Shown: one piece after another, positions 44,350 through 52,867 of the stretch | Position numbering within the stretch: position 1 is the first letter of the stretch | Layout: the number at the start of each line of letters is the position of its first letter | Source: Bacillota bacterium | GTDB lineage: Bacteria; Bacillota; Bacilli; Desulfuribacillales; Desulfuribacillaceae | NCBI GenBank assembly: GCA_023388635.1 | Contig: JAEWFW010000061.1 | Span: forward strand, 1 to 64,000 | Direction: 5' to 3' | Length of the DNA: 64,000 bases | Notes under the pieces: generated by a model | What the model was told of the DNA's origin: nothing | Database searches by the model: none | Seen by the model: only the letters and a program-made list of their open reading frames with translations | Made by a program: the position numbers and the translations under genes

Positions 44350-44473
44350 CAAAGTTCCATTTATTCGCTTATACTATTTATTTCACCCTAATGTTTCACC
44401 GTGCGCTTTCTTCCTTACAATGCATTTTGTCCCGCTCTGTTGTCCGCTTTTTCACAAAGGAACATTCACAAAA

Positions 44474-44525
44474 GGAACATAAATCTTACCACATACACGC
44501 TAGACCATGGTAAGATTTATATTCC
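44474..44525 (-). terminator. Long-stem terminator of sigH
   Basis: Arms 44474-44491 and 44508-44525 pair over 18 bp with a single G-U pair around a 16-nt loop, and a short T-run (TTTTG) follows on the minus strand. It lies 11 nt after the sigH stop. The stem is unusually long for a terminator. Confidence 0.7.
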
Positions 44526-44535
44526 TTTTACAAAA

Positions 44536-45189
44536 TTACAAATGCTGTGGCATATCTCTCGCTTCTAAATATTTCTCTAATTTGCGTTTCACTCGCTGCA
44601 AGGCGTTGTCGATCGATTTAACATGGCGCCGCAAGTCGACGGCGATTTCCTGATAGGAACGCCCATCCAAATACAGCATCAATACCTTGCGCTCAAGATC
44701 ACTGAGAATTTCCCCCATCTTAAATTCGATATCATCAAATTCTTCCTTATTGATAATTAACTCTTCGGGATCTGTCACTTTAGTACCACAAATGACATCC
44801 AATAATGTTCGGTCAGAGTCCTCATCGTAAATCGGCTTATCTAATGATATATAGGAATTGAGGGGAATGTGCTTCTGGCGAGTCGCCGTCTTAATTGCCG
44901 TGATGATTTGCCTTGTAATGCATAGCTCGGCAAACGCTTTAAATGACGCCAACTTGTCCCCTTTGAAATCGCGAATTGACTTATATAAACCAATCATGCC
45001 CTCTTGGATAATATCTTCTCTATCGGCGCCGATCAAAAAATATGAACGCGCTTTCGCTCTAACGAAATTTTTGTACTTATTGATCAAAAATTCGAGCGCT
45101 TTATCATCGCCTTTATGGATACAATTGAGCAATTCTTCATCTGTCATTGCGGGAAGTATTAATTTTACTTCTTTTGCATGTGCGTTCAC
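44536..45189 (-). CDS. sigH: RNA polymerase sporulation sigma factor SigH (Spo0H)
   Basis: 217 residues from a GTG at 45189 with GGAGGAG 6 nt upstream. Region 2 reads FVRAKARSYFLIGADREDII followed by QEGMIGLYKSIRDFKGDKLA; region 4 has LSDLERKVLMLYLDGRSYQE and HVKSIDNALQRVKRKLEKYL. These are nearly identical to B. subtilis SigH, which directs stationary-phase and early sporulation genes. The TTG at 45225 is ruled out because it coincides with the -10 box of the promoter. Confidence 0.97.
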   Translation of the reverse strand: MNAHAKEVKLILPAMTDEELLNCIHKGDDKALEFLINKYKNFVRAKARSYFLIGADREDIIQEGMIGLYKSIRDFKGDKLASFKAFAELCITRQIITAIKTATRQKHIPLNSYISLDKPIYDEDSDRTLLDVICGTKVTDPEELIINKEEFDDIEFKMGEILSDLERKVLMLYLDGRSYQEIAVDLRRHVKSIDNALQRVKRKLEKYLEARDMPQHL

Positions 45190-45224
45190 GCTGTTCTCCT
45201 CCAGACGCTCCACTGAATAGGACA

Positions 45225-45254
45225 ATTATACATTATATCATTTAATTACGTCAA
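45225..45254 (-). promoter_or_regulatory. Promoter of sigH
   Basis: TTGACG (45249-45254) and TATAAT (45225-45230) on the minus strand are 18 bp apart, 36 nt before the GTG start of sigH. Confidence 0.75.
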
Positions 45255-45268
45255 CTAGTTGGTGACGG

Positions 45269-45796
45269 CTATTTTCTGCGCCAGCTTTCAAATATCCTCT
45301 CCACGTCAGGATGTAACAGCCCCTGTAATCTGGGTGTCGCCGTCGTCTTATGTGCAATATCACGGGATATTTCATCTTTAATCATTTTTATCTCCATCAA
45401 TAATTCCCGCGCCGAAATGCGCAAAGCACCTTTTCCGAATACGATGTGCTGTTCAAGGGCATCGGATGTCGCCACATACACTTTTGCGCTGTCAGCAATC
45501 AGCGCCGTTACGAGTTTCTCAATATGGTGGTCTGCCGTTTCGCCTTTTTTAGTAAAATACACTTCAATATTCCGAATACGGTTTTGCTTGCCTGCCTCTT
45601 TCGTCAAATGGGCATCGAATACGAGTATGACCTTTCTTTCTGTATAGGCACCGTACTCGGACAGATCTTCTTGCAATTGGTGACGCGCTTCTTCCAGTTG
45701 TAATTTCCCTAACTGCTGTAGCTCCGGTGATGCACCAATGATGTTATACCCATCGACAATGACATATTCCGATACATTTCCTTTTCTTCTCTTCAT
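45269..45796 (-). CDS. rae1: NYN-domain ribosome-associated endoribonuclease Rae1 (YacP)
   Basis: 175 residues. The NYN/PIN-like nuclease domain is marked by VIVDGYNIIGA near residue 13, VILVFDAHLT with a catalytic aspartate, and VYVATSDALEQ. Rae1 in B. subtilis cuts mRNA in the ribosomal A site in a translation-dependent way. It follows rlmB after 5 nt and ends the cysS-to-rae1 gene run. Confidence 0.9.
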   Translation of the reverse strand: MKRRKGNVSEYVIVDGYNIIGASPELQQLGKLQLEEARHQLQEDLSEYGAYTERKVILVFDAHLTKEAGKQNRIRNIEVYFTKKGETADHHIEKLVTALIADSAKVYVATSDALEQHIVFGKGALRISARELLMEIKMIKDEISRDIAHKTTATPRLQGLLHPDVERIFESWRRK

Positions 45797-45801
45797 GGAA
45801 T

Positions 45802-46638
45802 TTAGTTCGACATCCTTTGTTTGACCACTTCATATGTGATAATTCCGGCAGCAACCGATGCATTGAGCGAAGTAATCTTGCCTAGCATCGGTATTTTAAT
45901 TAGAAAATCACATTTCTTTTCTAGCAGAGGTCCCATGCCTTTGCCTTCGCTTCCTATGATCAATACAATCGGCATATCATATTGTACTTGGTAGTAGTCT
46001 TTGTCTGCCTTAGCATCTGTGCCGGCAACCCAAAAGCCGTTCTCTTTCAAAACTTCCAGGGTTTGCGCCAGATTCGTCACACGGATGATCGGCATATGGG
46101 CGACAGCACCTGCCGATACTTTTGCCACCGTAGCCGTCATTCCCACGGCACGGTGCTTCGCGACAATCACTCCGGCAACGCCGGCGGCTTCCGCCGTTCT
46201 GATGATTGAACCGACATTGTGGGGATCTTGCAGTTCAGCTAACATCAGCACAATCGGATGCTTACTCATATCCAAATTAGCAAGCCACGTATCTAAATCT
46301 GTGTATTCTGCCGCCGCCAAAAAAGCCACGACGCCCTGATTCACTTTCGTCGTCGCCAATTGTTCAATCTTTTGTCGCGAAACAAATTGGTATTTCACAC
46401 CTCGTTCCGATGCCAAGTGCTTAATTTCATCTGCTTGTCGCATGCCCTCGGCGATGAGGATTCGATCTATTTTTTGACCCGCCTTTAGCGCTTCTAATAC
46501 GGGATTTTTCCCTTCAATTTGCAATAATTCCTCTTCGTTTATCGGCGAGACGCTCTGTGAACCTTGCTGCTCATGCTGTGCTTGTACTTTCTGTTTACGG
46601 CTTCTATCATAATGAGCCGATCTCCCTTTCCTATCCAT
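45802..46638 (-). CDS. rlmB: 23S rRNA (guanosine-2'-O-)-methyltransferase RlmB
   Basis: 278 residues. After a basic, low-complexity N-terminus comes the substrate-binding domain (GKNPVLEALKAGQKIDRILI) and the SPOUT domain with LQDPHNVGSIIRTAEAAG, VLIIGSEGKGMG and SLNASVAAGI, the SpoU knot motifs. It methylates the 2'-OH of a 23S guanosine (G2251 in E. coli). The ATG at 46638 has AGGAGGAG upstream and overlaps the end of the thyX-like gene by 8 nt. Confidence 0.94.
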   Translation of the reverse strand: MDRKGRSAHYDRSRKQKVQAQHEQQGSQSVSPINEEELLQIEGKNPVLEALKAGQKIDRILIAEGMRQADEIKHLASERGVKYQFVSRQKIEQLATTKVNQGVVAFLAAAEYTDLDTWLANLDMSKHPIVLMLAELQDPHNVGSIIRTAEAAGVAGVIVAKHRAVGMTATVAKVSAGAVAHMPIIRVTNLAQTLEVLKENGFWVAGTDAKADKDYYQVQYDMPIVLIIGSEGKGMGPLLEKKCDFLIKIPMLGKITSLNASVAAGIITYEVVKQRMSN

Positions 46639-47968
46639 ACGTCTCCTCCTCAAACATCGCTCGCACTTCCCGCTGCTTCCCGCAGCTCATCTTTCCTTCG
46701 CGACAACGGTCGATGACACATGACGGTGCCGCTGTGCTATACAGCGCCTTCGACATCCCTTTAAGGGCTTTTAATTTGCACAGTGCCAATTGACGAATCT
46801 CCCATTGGGCATTCATACATGTACGATCCGCCAGCATCTTGATGTCGATGCGCGCGTTGGTACCAATGATGACTTTCAGTTGATCTGCATTCAATAAAAA
46901 TGATAAGGCCGCTGCTTGTCCATATTTCTCAAATACTAAATGGCGAAATTGTTTCATATCGTTTGCTAACGCTAAAAACTCCGTATAGAAGTCCGATTGC
47001 CGAATCGTTTCCGGCATGCAGATAGGTCGCTCTTGATCACTCAGCAATACCTGCAAATCTTCCCGGCATATTTCCGGCAAGCGATGGCGAATTTGCTGAT
47101 GGTATGTGACAAGACTGCATATAAATCCAAATGTAGTACGCGCTTGCTCTGCAATGCTGTCATGTCCGTAGCCGAGTACCCGCTGCGTCACTTGCTCGGC
47201 TTTCTGTGTCGCCGCTGCTCCCCATTCAGCAAGCAATTGCGATGATGTCTTCTGCTGTGTGCTCGTTAAAGCACCAAGCCCGACTCTTTGATCAAGATCT
47301 GCGAACGCGCCTAACAGGACCGTCGTTTGATCGGGTGTTATCTGGTCAAAGTATGATTGATAGAATTGCTGCACCATGTGTCTCCGAAGCTGACCATCCG
47401 TGGTACCGGGTAATATTTGCAAAATACTTTCAGGAAGATATTCCACGAGTTTCTGTCGGAAGTTAACGAATATCGGCGCATATGTTTGATCATTTAATAG
47501 CTCAAACAAATTATATAATTTATCACCGGACATTGTCATACACATATTCGTCTTTGTCGCTAAAGGAAGGATGTATCTGGCATCTTCAATTGGAATACCG
47601 TGCAAATAATGCTCCTGCTTTGGTCTGCCTTTAAATTCCCCTTCATGCAGGCGAGACATTTCACTATACAATTGGAAGCATCGGTCTAACAACCGTTTCC
47701 CTTGAATGGCATCGTCATCCGACAATTCTGGCATGATAAAGCCTTCGCTGTCCAAGGTGACATACCGTTGACTTTGCTGGATATACGAATCCTTAAGCTC
47801 ACAGAGCAGCGTACTCTGCGCACGGCTAATGCCCTCGGCAACGAACGATATATTTGCCGTACGCAAAATATCTTTGCCTGTCTTCTCATCAATCGTATAA
47901 TCGCGATGGTTCTCAATCCACGAGGCAACTGCCTCTAATCCTGTTTGTTCGTAATTGACGATCTCCAT
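46631..47968 (-). CDS. Tandem ThyX-like protein, FAD-dependent thymidylate synthase family, divergent
   Basis: 445 residues, about twice the size of ThyX. The N-terminal half has EGISRAQ (45-51) and IQQSQRYV (63-70) with ARYILPLATKTN (130-141), but the RHR of the ThyX signature is replaced by ELK (57-59). The C-terminal half has GHDSIAEQ (268-275) and QIRHRLPE (292-299) with RTCMNAQWEIR, but the following S...S.RY part is lost. Such genes occur at this locus in some Bacillales. True thymidylate synthase activity is doubtful from these motifs; it may be a structural or nucleotide-binding derivative. It abuts mrnC and overlaps rlmB. Confidence 0.75.
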   Translation of the reverse strand: MEIVNYEQTGLEAVASWIENHRDYTIDEKTGKDILRTANISFVAEGISRAQSTLLCELKDSYIQQSQRYVTLDSEGFIMPELSDDDAIQGKRLLDRCFQLYSEMSRLHEGEFKGRPKQEHYLHGIPIEDARYILPLATKTNMCMTMSGDKLYNLFELLNDQTYAPIFVNFRQKLVEYLPESILQILPGTTDGQLRRHMVQQFYQSYFDQITPDQTTVLLGAFADLDQRVGLGALTSTQQKTSSQLLAEWGAAATQKAEQVTQRVLGYGHDSIAEQARTTFGFICSLVTYHQQIRHRLPEICREDLQVLLSDQERPICMPETIRQSDFYTEFLALANDMKQFRHLVFEKYGQAAALSFLLNADQLKVIIGTNARIDIKMLADRTCMNAQWEIRQLALCKLKALKGMSKALYSTAAPSCVIDRCREGKMSCGKQREVRAMFEEETYG

Positions 47969-48379
47969 TTAATCATTGCCCTCCATCTCAACAATTTTTG
48001 CAAATATCGCTGTCAATCGTTCCTGTTGGTCTGTCAAATATAAATAACCGATAAGGCATTCGAACGCCGTGCTATAACGATACTCTTCAATCGTCGCATT
48101 TTTGGCGGTTGTATGCGATTTCGTATTGCGTCCGCGCATGACAACATCACGCTCATTGTCCGTAAGTTCATCCATTAATTCATGTATAAATCGCGATTGG
48201 CAGCGGGCGCTGACAAATTTCGTCGCTGCTCTATGCAGCAGTTGCACCTTAGCGATGCCTTGATTCAGCAAATGCTGGCGCACCATGACTTCAAAAACTG
48301 CATCACCGATATACGCCAGCGCTAAACTCGATAATTGTCGATAATCTGCTTTTTTCAAATCTTTTTCACCCGTTTCCAA
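47969..48379 (-). CDS. mrnC: Mini-ribonuclease 3 (MrnC)
   Basis: 136 residues, an RNase III catalytic domain without an RNA-binding domain. The active-site helices are ALAYIGDAVFEVMVR and YRYSTAFECLIGYLYL. Mini-III trims the ends of 23S rRNA in B. subtilis. It begins at a TTG inside the end of cysS (24-nt overlap) with GGGGG just upstream, and is followed directly by the thyX-like gene. Confidence 0.94.
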   Translation of the reverse strand: METGEKDLKKADYRQLSSLALAYIGDAVFEVMVRQHLLNQGIAKVQLLHRAATKFVSARCQSRFIHELMDELTDNERDVVMRGRNTKSHTTAKNATIEEYRYSTAFECLIGYLYLTDQQERLTAIFAKIVEMEGND

Positions 48380-49773
48380 CGTGCCCCCTGGGCGGTATCT
48401 TCCAGTAAAATGCCCTCCGCCAGTAACTGTTGGCGAATTTGATCAGCCTTGGCAAAGTCTTTATCGGCTCTAGCCTGCTGTCGATCACTAATCATCCGAT
48501 TTACGTCTTCATCCGTCAGTTGATTATCACCTGCTTGGGCTTGCAGCGGTATGCGAAATACTCCTAGAAACTCCTCTAAGAGATGACTATACATCGCTAA
48601 CTTATCTGCATCCGTCGTTTCATTCCGCAAATAAATATTCGCTTCTTTGACGATATCGTACACGACGGCAAACGCCTCTGCCGTGTTAAAGTCGTCATCC
48701 ATTGCCTGCTGGAACCGATCAACATAGTTTGCTCGCTCTTCATGTAGTGTTTTGTCAGCCCGGTCAAATGCCACGGCAATTTGCATTCTATGCTGCAAAT
48801 TTTCGTAGGCAATCCGTATACGCTCCAAACCATTAGCCGCCTGCCCAAGCAATTCTTCACTGAAATTAATCGGGCTGCGATAGTGTGCCGAAACTAAGAA
48901 AAAGCGCAAAACGTCTGGGTCATATGCTTTACGTAATTCATGAACGATCATCACATTGCCGAGCGATTTCGACATTTTTTTATTGTCAATATTGATATAT
49001 CCATTGTGCATCCAGTAATTCGCAAACGGTTTCTGGTTTAATGCCTCACTCTGTGCCACTTCATTCTCATGGTGCGGGAACACGAGATCTTGACCACCTG
49101 CGTGAATATCGATCGTTTCTCCCAAGTACTTTTTTGCCATTGCCGAGCATTCGATATGCCAACCGGGACGTCCTTTGCCCCAGGGGCTATCCCAAGTAAT
49201 TTCCTGCCCCTTTGCCGACTTCCATAGCGCAAAATCTAAAGGATTCTTTTTCCGTAGATCAATTTCTATGCGAGCACCCGATTTCAATTCTTCCAGATCC
49301 TGTTGCGATAACTTGCCATAATTCTCGAAGCCTTCCGTATCGAAATATACATCGCCGTCTCGCTCGTAAGCGTATCCTTTGACAATCAATTGCTCGACAA
49401 AATCAATAATTTCACGGATATGCTCCGTAACCCGCGGATGGCAATCGGCACGCTGAATTCCTAAGGCATCGGCATCGGCAAAATACGCTGTAATGTATTT
49501 ATCCGCTAATTGTGCAACCGTCGTGCCCTCTTCTTGCGCTTTATTGATCAGCTTATCATCAACATCGGTGAAGTTCTGTATATACGTGACTTGATAACCG
49601 CGGTACTGCAAATAATGGCGCACAACATCGAACATCGTAAATGCCCTGGCATTTCCAATATGGATGTAGTTATACACTGTCGGACCGCATACATACATTT
49701 TCACACTGCCCTGCTCGATCGTTTGTAATTCTTCTTTCCGACGTGATAGCGTATTGTATAGTTTAATTGCCAT
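48355..49773 (-). CDS. cysS: Cysteinyl-tRNA synthetase
   Basis: 472 residues. Class I motifs are YIHIGNARAF (HIGH) and KMSKSLGN (KMSKS). Zinc ligands are expected from the cysteine in CGPTVYNY and from CSAMAKKYLG with GQDLVFPHHENE. It charges tRNA-Cys. Expression is controlled by the T-box leader at 49837-50040. Unlike in B. subtilis, there is no cysE between gltX and cysS. Confidence 0.97.
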   Translation of the reverse strand: MAIKLYNTLSRRKEELQTIEQGSVKMYVCGPTVYNYIHIGNARAFTMFDVVRHYLQYRGYQVTYIQNFTDVDDKLINKAQEEGTTVAQLADKYITAYFADADALGIQRADCHPRVTEHIREIIDFVEQLIVKGYAYERDGDVYFDTEGFENYGKLSQQDLEELKSGARIEIDLRKKNPLDFALWKSAKGQEITWDSPWGKGRPGWHIECSAMAKKYLGETIDIHAGGQDLVFPHHENEVAQSEALNQKPFANYWMHNGYINIDNKKMSKSLGNVMIVHELRKAYDPDVLRFFLVSAHYRSPINFSEELLGQAANGLERIRIAYENLQHRMQIAVAFDRADKTLHEERANYVDRFQQAMDDDFNTAEAFAVVYDIVKEANIYLRNETTDADKLAMYSHLLEEFLGVFRIPLQAQAGDNQLTDEDVNRMISDRQQARADKDFAKADQIRQQLLAEGILLEDTAQGARWKRVKKI

Positions 49774-49836
49774 CTTCTTATCGCCCCTTTTAAAAATTCA
49801 GTCCTTATTTTCCTGCATAAATGTAAAAATAAAAAA

Positions 49837-50040
49837 AATCGCCTCAAAACAGAGACGATTCTACGTGGTTCCACTCTGGTTATGCGATCTACGACCACAT
49901 CACTCATCCTTAAAATAACGGTCTCCCGTTGCAGGCTACTCGATTCACCCGCAAGACTCAAAGGTGCACTTCCAGGTTTGTAACATAAGGGCTCTCAGCG
50001 AATTGCCCTTTCTCTGTATATGTATCAAATCTGTACTTTC
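49837..50040 (-). promoter_or_regulatory. T-box riboswitch, specifier UGC (cysteine)
   Basis: The minus-strand leader of cysS has the stem I distal region GGGCAATTCGCTGAGAGCCC, a TGC triplet (49966-49968) in the expected specifier position, the T-box core AGAGTGGAACCACG (49864-49877) and a terminator (arms 49837-49845 and 49852-49860, with one G-U, then eight T). Uncharged tRNA-Cys would stabilise the antiterminator and raise cysS expression. Confidence 0.93.
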
Positions 50041-50071
50041 CTTATCTACGTCAAGATATTCTATTATCTTT

Positions 50072-50100
50072 TTTATAACACAGCATCACTTATTTTGCAA
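50072..50100 (-). promoter_or_regulatory. Promoter of the cysS T-box transcript
   Basis: TTGCAA (50095-50100) and TATAAA (50072-50077) on the minus strand are 17 bp apart. The -35 lies within the last codons of gltX. Confidence 0.7.
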
Positions 50101-51556
50101 ACTTATTCAAAGCCGCGTCCATTCTTTCCTGCACACGTTGTTTGCCCAACAGCCACAGTGATTGGTTCAAATCAGGACCATGTACGACACCGGTCGCCGC
50201 TGCCCGAACAGGCATAAATAATTGTTTCCCCTTATATCCGGTATTCTTCTGTACCGCCTTTAACGTGCTTTGAATCGTTTCCGGTGTATATTCCGTCAGT
50301 TCTTGCAACTGGTTCCGCAATTCAGCGAGCACAATTCCCGCACTCTCTTCCGCAAGAATTTCTTCCGCTTCCTTCTCATATGATATTCCCGCTTCGAAAA
50401 AGATTGACACTAATTCCGGCAATTGCGCGCAACTGTGCATCCGCTCGACATAGAGAGCCACGAGATGGCGCACCCACTGCCGCCGTTCTTGATCGATATT
50501 CTCCGCCAGCAAGCCCGCTTTCTGTAAATGAGGAATCGACAACTCCGTGACGATATCCAAATCCGCCTCTTTCAAGTAATGGTTGTTCATCCAGTTTAAT
50601 TTATCGGGATCGAACACGGCAGGATTCTTTGCCACACGCTCCAAACTAAATTCCGCAATCAACTCATCAAGACTAAACAGCTCGCGTTCTCCTTCCGGCG
50701 ACCAACCTAATAAAGCCAAGAAATTCAGCAGTGCTTCCGGCAAAAATCCTAACTCGCGATACTGTTCCACAAATTGAATCAACGAACCGTCGCGTTTACT
50801 CATTTTCTGTCTGTCTTTTCCCAGAATTAAAGAAACATGCGAAAATGTCGGCACCTCCAGACCCAAAGCTTGATAAATAAGCATTTGTCTCGGAGTATTT
50901 GATAGATGTTCTTCTCCGCGTATGACATCGGTAATTGCCATCAAATGATCATCAATTGTCACCGCCAAATTATATGTCGGCATTCCGTCCGATTTGACAA
51001 TCACAAAGTCGCCAATCCCGTCACTTTCAAAAACGACACGTCCCCGCACCCGGTCCTGAATGACAATCGATTGGTTGAGCGGAACACGAAAGCGAATGAC
51101 CGGCTTTCTTCCCTGTTGCTGATGCTGCTCTTCCGCTTGTTGGCTCAAATGGTGGCATTTCCCTGAGTATTTCGGTGTTTCCCCCTTTGCCAACTGGGCT
51201 TCTCGCTCCGCTTCCAACTCCTCCGGCGTACAATAGCAGCGATATGCTTGTCCGCTTTCCAGTAAACGATCAACATATGGCTGGTACAGCCCCAAACGCT
51301 CCGACGAGCGATACGGACCATAGGCTCCGCCGCACTCCGGTCCTTCATCCCAATGGAGACCTAGCCATCTCATGCTATCAAGCATTTTTTCTTCTGCATG
51401 TTCGACATTCCGATTTAAGTCGGTGTCCTCAAATCGCAGAATAAATGTACCACCGTGTTTCTTCGCATATAGATAATTAAATAACGCGGAACGAGCTCCG
51501 CCAATATGTAAATGTCCCGTCGGACTAGGTGCGAACCGCACTCGAGTTTTGCTCAT
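50090..51556 (-). CDS. gltX: Glutamyl-tRNA synthetase
   Basis: 488 residues from the ATG at 51556 (GGAGGGG 9 nt upstream). Class I motifs are FAPSPTGHLHIGGAR and KMSKRDG; a cysteine cluster RCYCTPEELE...GKCHH marks the zinc-binding region. In Bacilli this enzyme often also charges tRNA-Gln, with later amidation by GatCAB. It follows ispF after 39 nt. Confidence 0.97.
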   Translation of the reverse strand: MSKTRVRFAPSPTGHLHIGGARSALFNYLYAKKHGGTFILRFEDTDLNRNVEHAEEKMLDSMRWLGLHWDEGPECGGAYGPYRSSERLGLYQPYVDRLLESGQAYRCYCTPEELEAEREAQLAKGETPKYSGKCHHLSQQAEEQHQQQGRKPVIRFRVPLNQSIVIQDRVRGRVVFESDGIGDFVIVKSDGMPTYNLAVTIDDHLMAITDVIRGEEHLSNTPRQMLIYQALGLEVPTFSHVSLILGKDRQKMSKRDGSLIQFVEQYRELGFLPEALLNFLALLGWSPEGERELFSLDELIAEFSLERVAKNPAVFDPDKLNWMNNHYLKEADLDIVTELSIPHLQKAGLLAENIDQERRQWVRHLVALYVERMHSCAQLPELVSIFFEAGISYEKEAEEILAEESAGIVLAELRNQLQELTEYTPETIQSTLKAVQKNTGYKGKQLFMPVRAAATGVVHGPDLNQSLWLLGKQRVQERMDAALNKFAK

Positions 51557-51595
51557 AAAAAACGTCCCCTCCAATAGTATTAAAAAATATATAAA

Positions 51596-52069
51596 TTATA
51601 CTTTGCTCAAAATGACAACTGCCTGCGCGGCAATGCCCTCTTTCCGTCCCGTAAAACCTAACGTTTCCGTTGTCGTCGCCTTGACATTGATTTGATCGAT
51701 ATCGCATTGACACGCCTCAGCAATCATCCTGCGCATTGATTCAATATATGGTGCCATCTTCGGCTGCTCCGCTATAATGACACTATCGAGGTTTCCCATC
51801 TCATACCCGCGCTGTTCTACGAGCTGCCAGACATGTTCTAACAACTTTACGCTGGAAATTCCTTTGTACTGCGGATCGGAATCAGGAAAATGCTTACCGA
51901 TATCTCCTAGAGCAAGCGCTCCCAGAATCGCATCTTTCACTGCGTGTAAGAGAACATCCGCATCCGAGTGCCCTAAAAGACCGTGTGTATGTGGTATTTC
52001 TACACCGCCAATGATCAGTGGTCGACCTTCTGTAAAACGATGAACATCAAAACCATTACCTATTCTCAC
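51596..52069 (-). CDS. ispF: 2-C-methyl-D-erythritol 2,4-cyclodiphosphate synthase IspF
   Basis: 157 residues from a GTG at 52069 (GGGAGGAG upstream), giving RIGNGFDVHRFTEGRPLI with the metal ligands Asp and His, then GLLGHSDADVLLHAVKDAIL and IKATTTETLGFTGR-like VKATTTETLGFTGRKEGIAA. It forms the cyclic diphosphate in the MEP isoprenoid pathway. Its start lies within the end of ispD, so the two are coupled. Confidence 0.96.
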   Translation of the reverse strand: MRIGNGFDVHRFTEGRPLIIGGVEIPHTHGLLGHSDADVLLHAVKDAILGALALGDIGKHFPDSDPQYKGISSVKLLEHVWQLVEQRGYEMGNLDSVIIAEQPKMAPYIESMRRMIAEACQCDIDQINVKATTTETLGFTGRKEGIAAQAVVILSKV

Positions 52070-52760
52070 CGTCTCTCCTCCCTTCAAGAATCATTTCCGC
52101 CATTTGAACGTCTTCCGGAGTCGTAACTTTTATATTCTCATAACTTCCCACTACGACGGCTGTCCGCTTGCCCGACATCTCCATCAGCATAGAATCATCG
52201 GTCACTTTTGTAAAATCTTCAATCTGTGCTATGGCTTCCAGCAACCACTGCCTTTTGATAACTTGCGGTGTTTGTGCCGCCCAAAGGTGATTGCGCTCAG
52301 GCGTAGAGGTAATGAGACCGCTATCAGAATCGACAATTTTAATCGTGTCTTTCACGGGAACAGCAGCAATCGCCGCACCGGTCGCTTCTGCCTGCCGCAG
52401 GCATTCTGCGATCAACGCATGTGTCACTAACGGGCGTGCCCCATCATGGACAAGAACATAGTCGGCTTCTGGATTGACAAATTGCAACCCCTTGATGACA
52501 CTGTCAATGCGCTCTTCCCCCCCGGAAACGATATGGGCAATTTTCTGCAAACCGTATTCCTCTACCATCGACTGCGCTTTCCCCACTTCTCCTGCACCGA
52601 CAACCCAGATGATTTCGTCAATCTGCCGATGATCAGCAACGGTGCACAGTGTATGAACGACCATTGGCTTGCCCTTAAGGCTGATATATTGCTTATTATA
52701 ACCTGCGCCCAAACGCTTGCCTATACCCGCCGCCGGAATAATTGCCGAAACACGCATCAT
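52056..52760 (-). CDS. ispD: 2-C-methyl-D-erythritol 4-phosphate cytidylyltransferase IspD
   Basis: 234 residues. The nucleotide-binding N-terminus is AIIPAAGIGKRLGAGYNKQY, with VLVHDGARPLV and AVPVKDTIK further on. It makes CDP-ME in the MEP pathway. The ATG at 52760 follows GGAGG by 7 nt; an adjacent second ATG is possible. A hairpin at 52795-52824 lies between yacL and this gene. Confidence 0.95.
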   Translation of the reverse strand: MMRVSAIIPAAGIGKRLGAGYNKQYISLKGKPMVVHTLCTVADHRQIDEIIWVVGAGEVGKAQSMVEEYGLQKIAHIVSGGEERIDSVIKGLQFVNPEADYVLVHDGARPLVTHALIAECLRQAEATGAAIAAVPVKDTIKIVDSDSGLITSTPERNHLWAAQTPQVIKRQWLLEAIAQIEDFTKVTDDSMLMEMSGKRTAVVVGSYENIKVTTPEDVQMAEMILEGRRDGENR

Positions 52761-52794
52761 TGACGTACCTCCAGACATTTTCACATGAAAACAG

Positions 52795-52824
52795 AAGATA
52801 GGCTCCTATAAAGAAGCCTACCTT
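52795..52824 (-). terminator. Hairpin between yacL and ispD, terminator or attenuator
   Basis: AAGATAGGCT (52795-52804) pairs with AGCCTACCTT (52815-52824), with one G-U pair on the minus strand, but only a weak T-run (CTGTTTTC) follows. It could end the yacL transcript or act as an attenuator in the ispD leader. Confidence 0.45.
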
Positions 52825-52867
52825 AATCATGCAGATGATTATATATCATACCATAATCCGGCGTATA

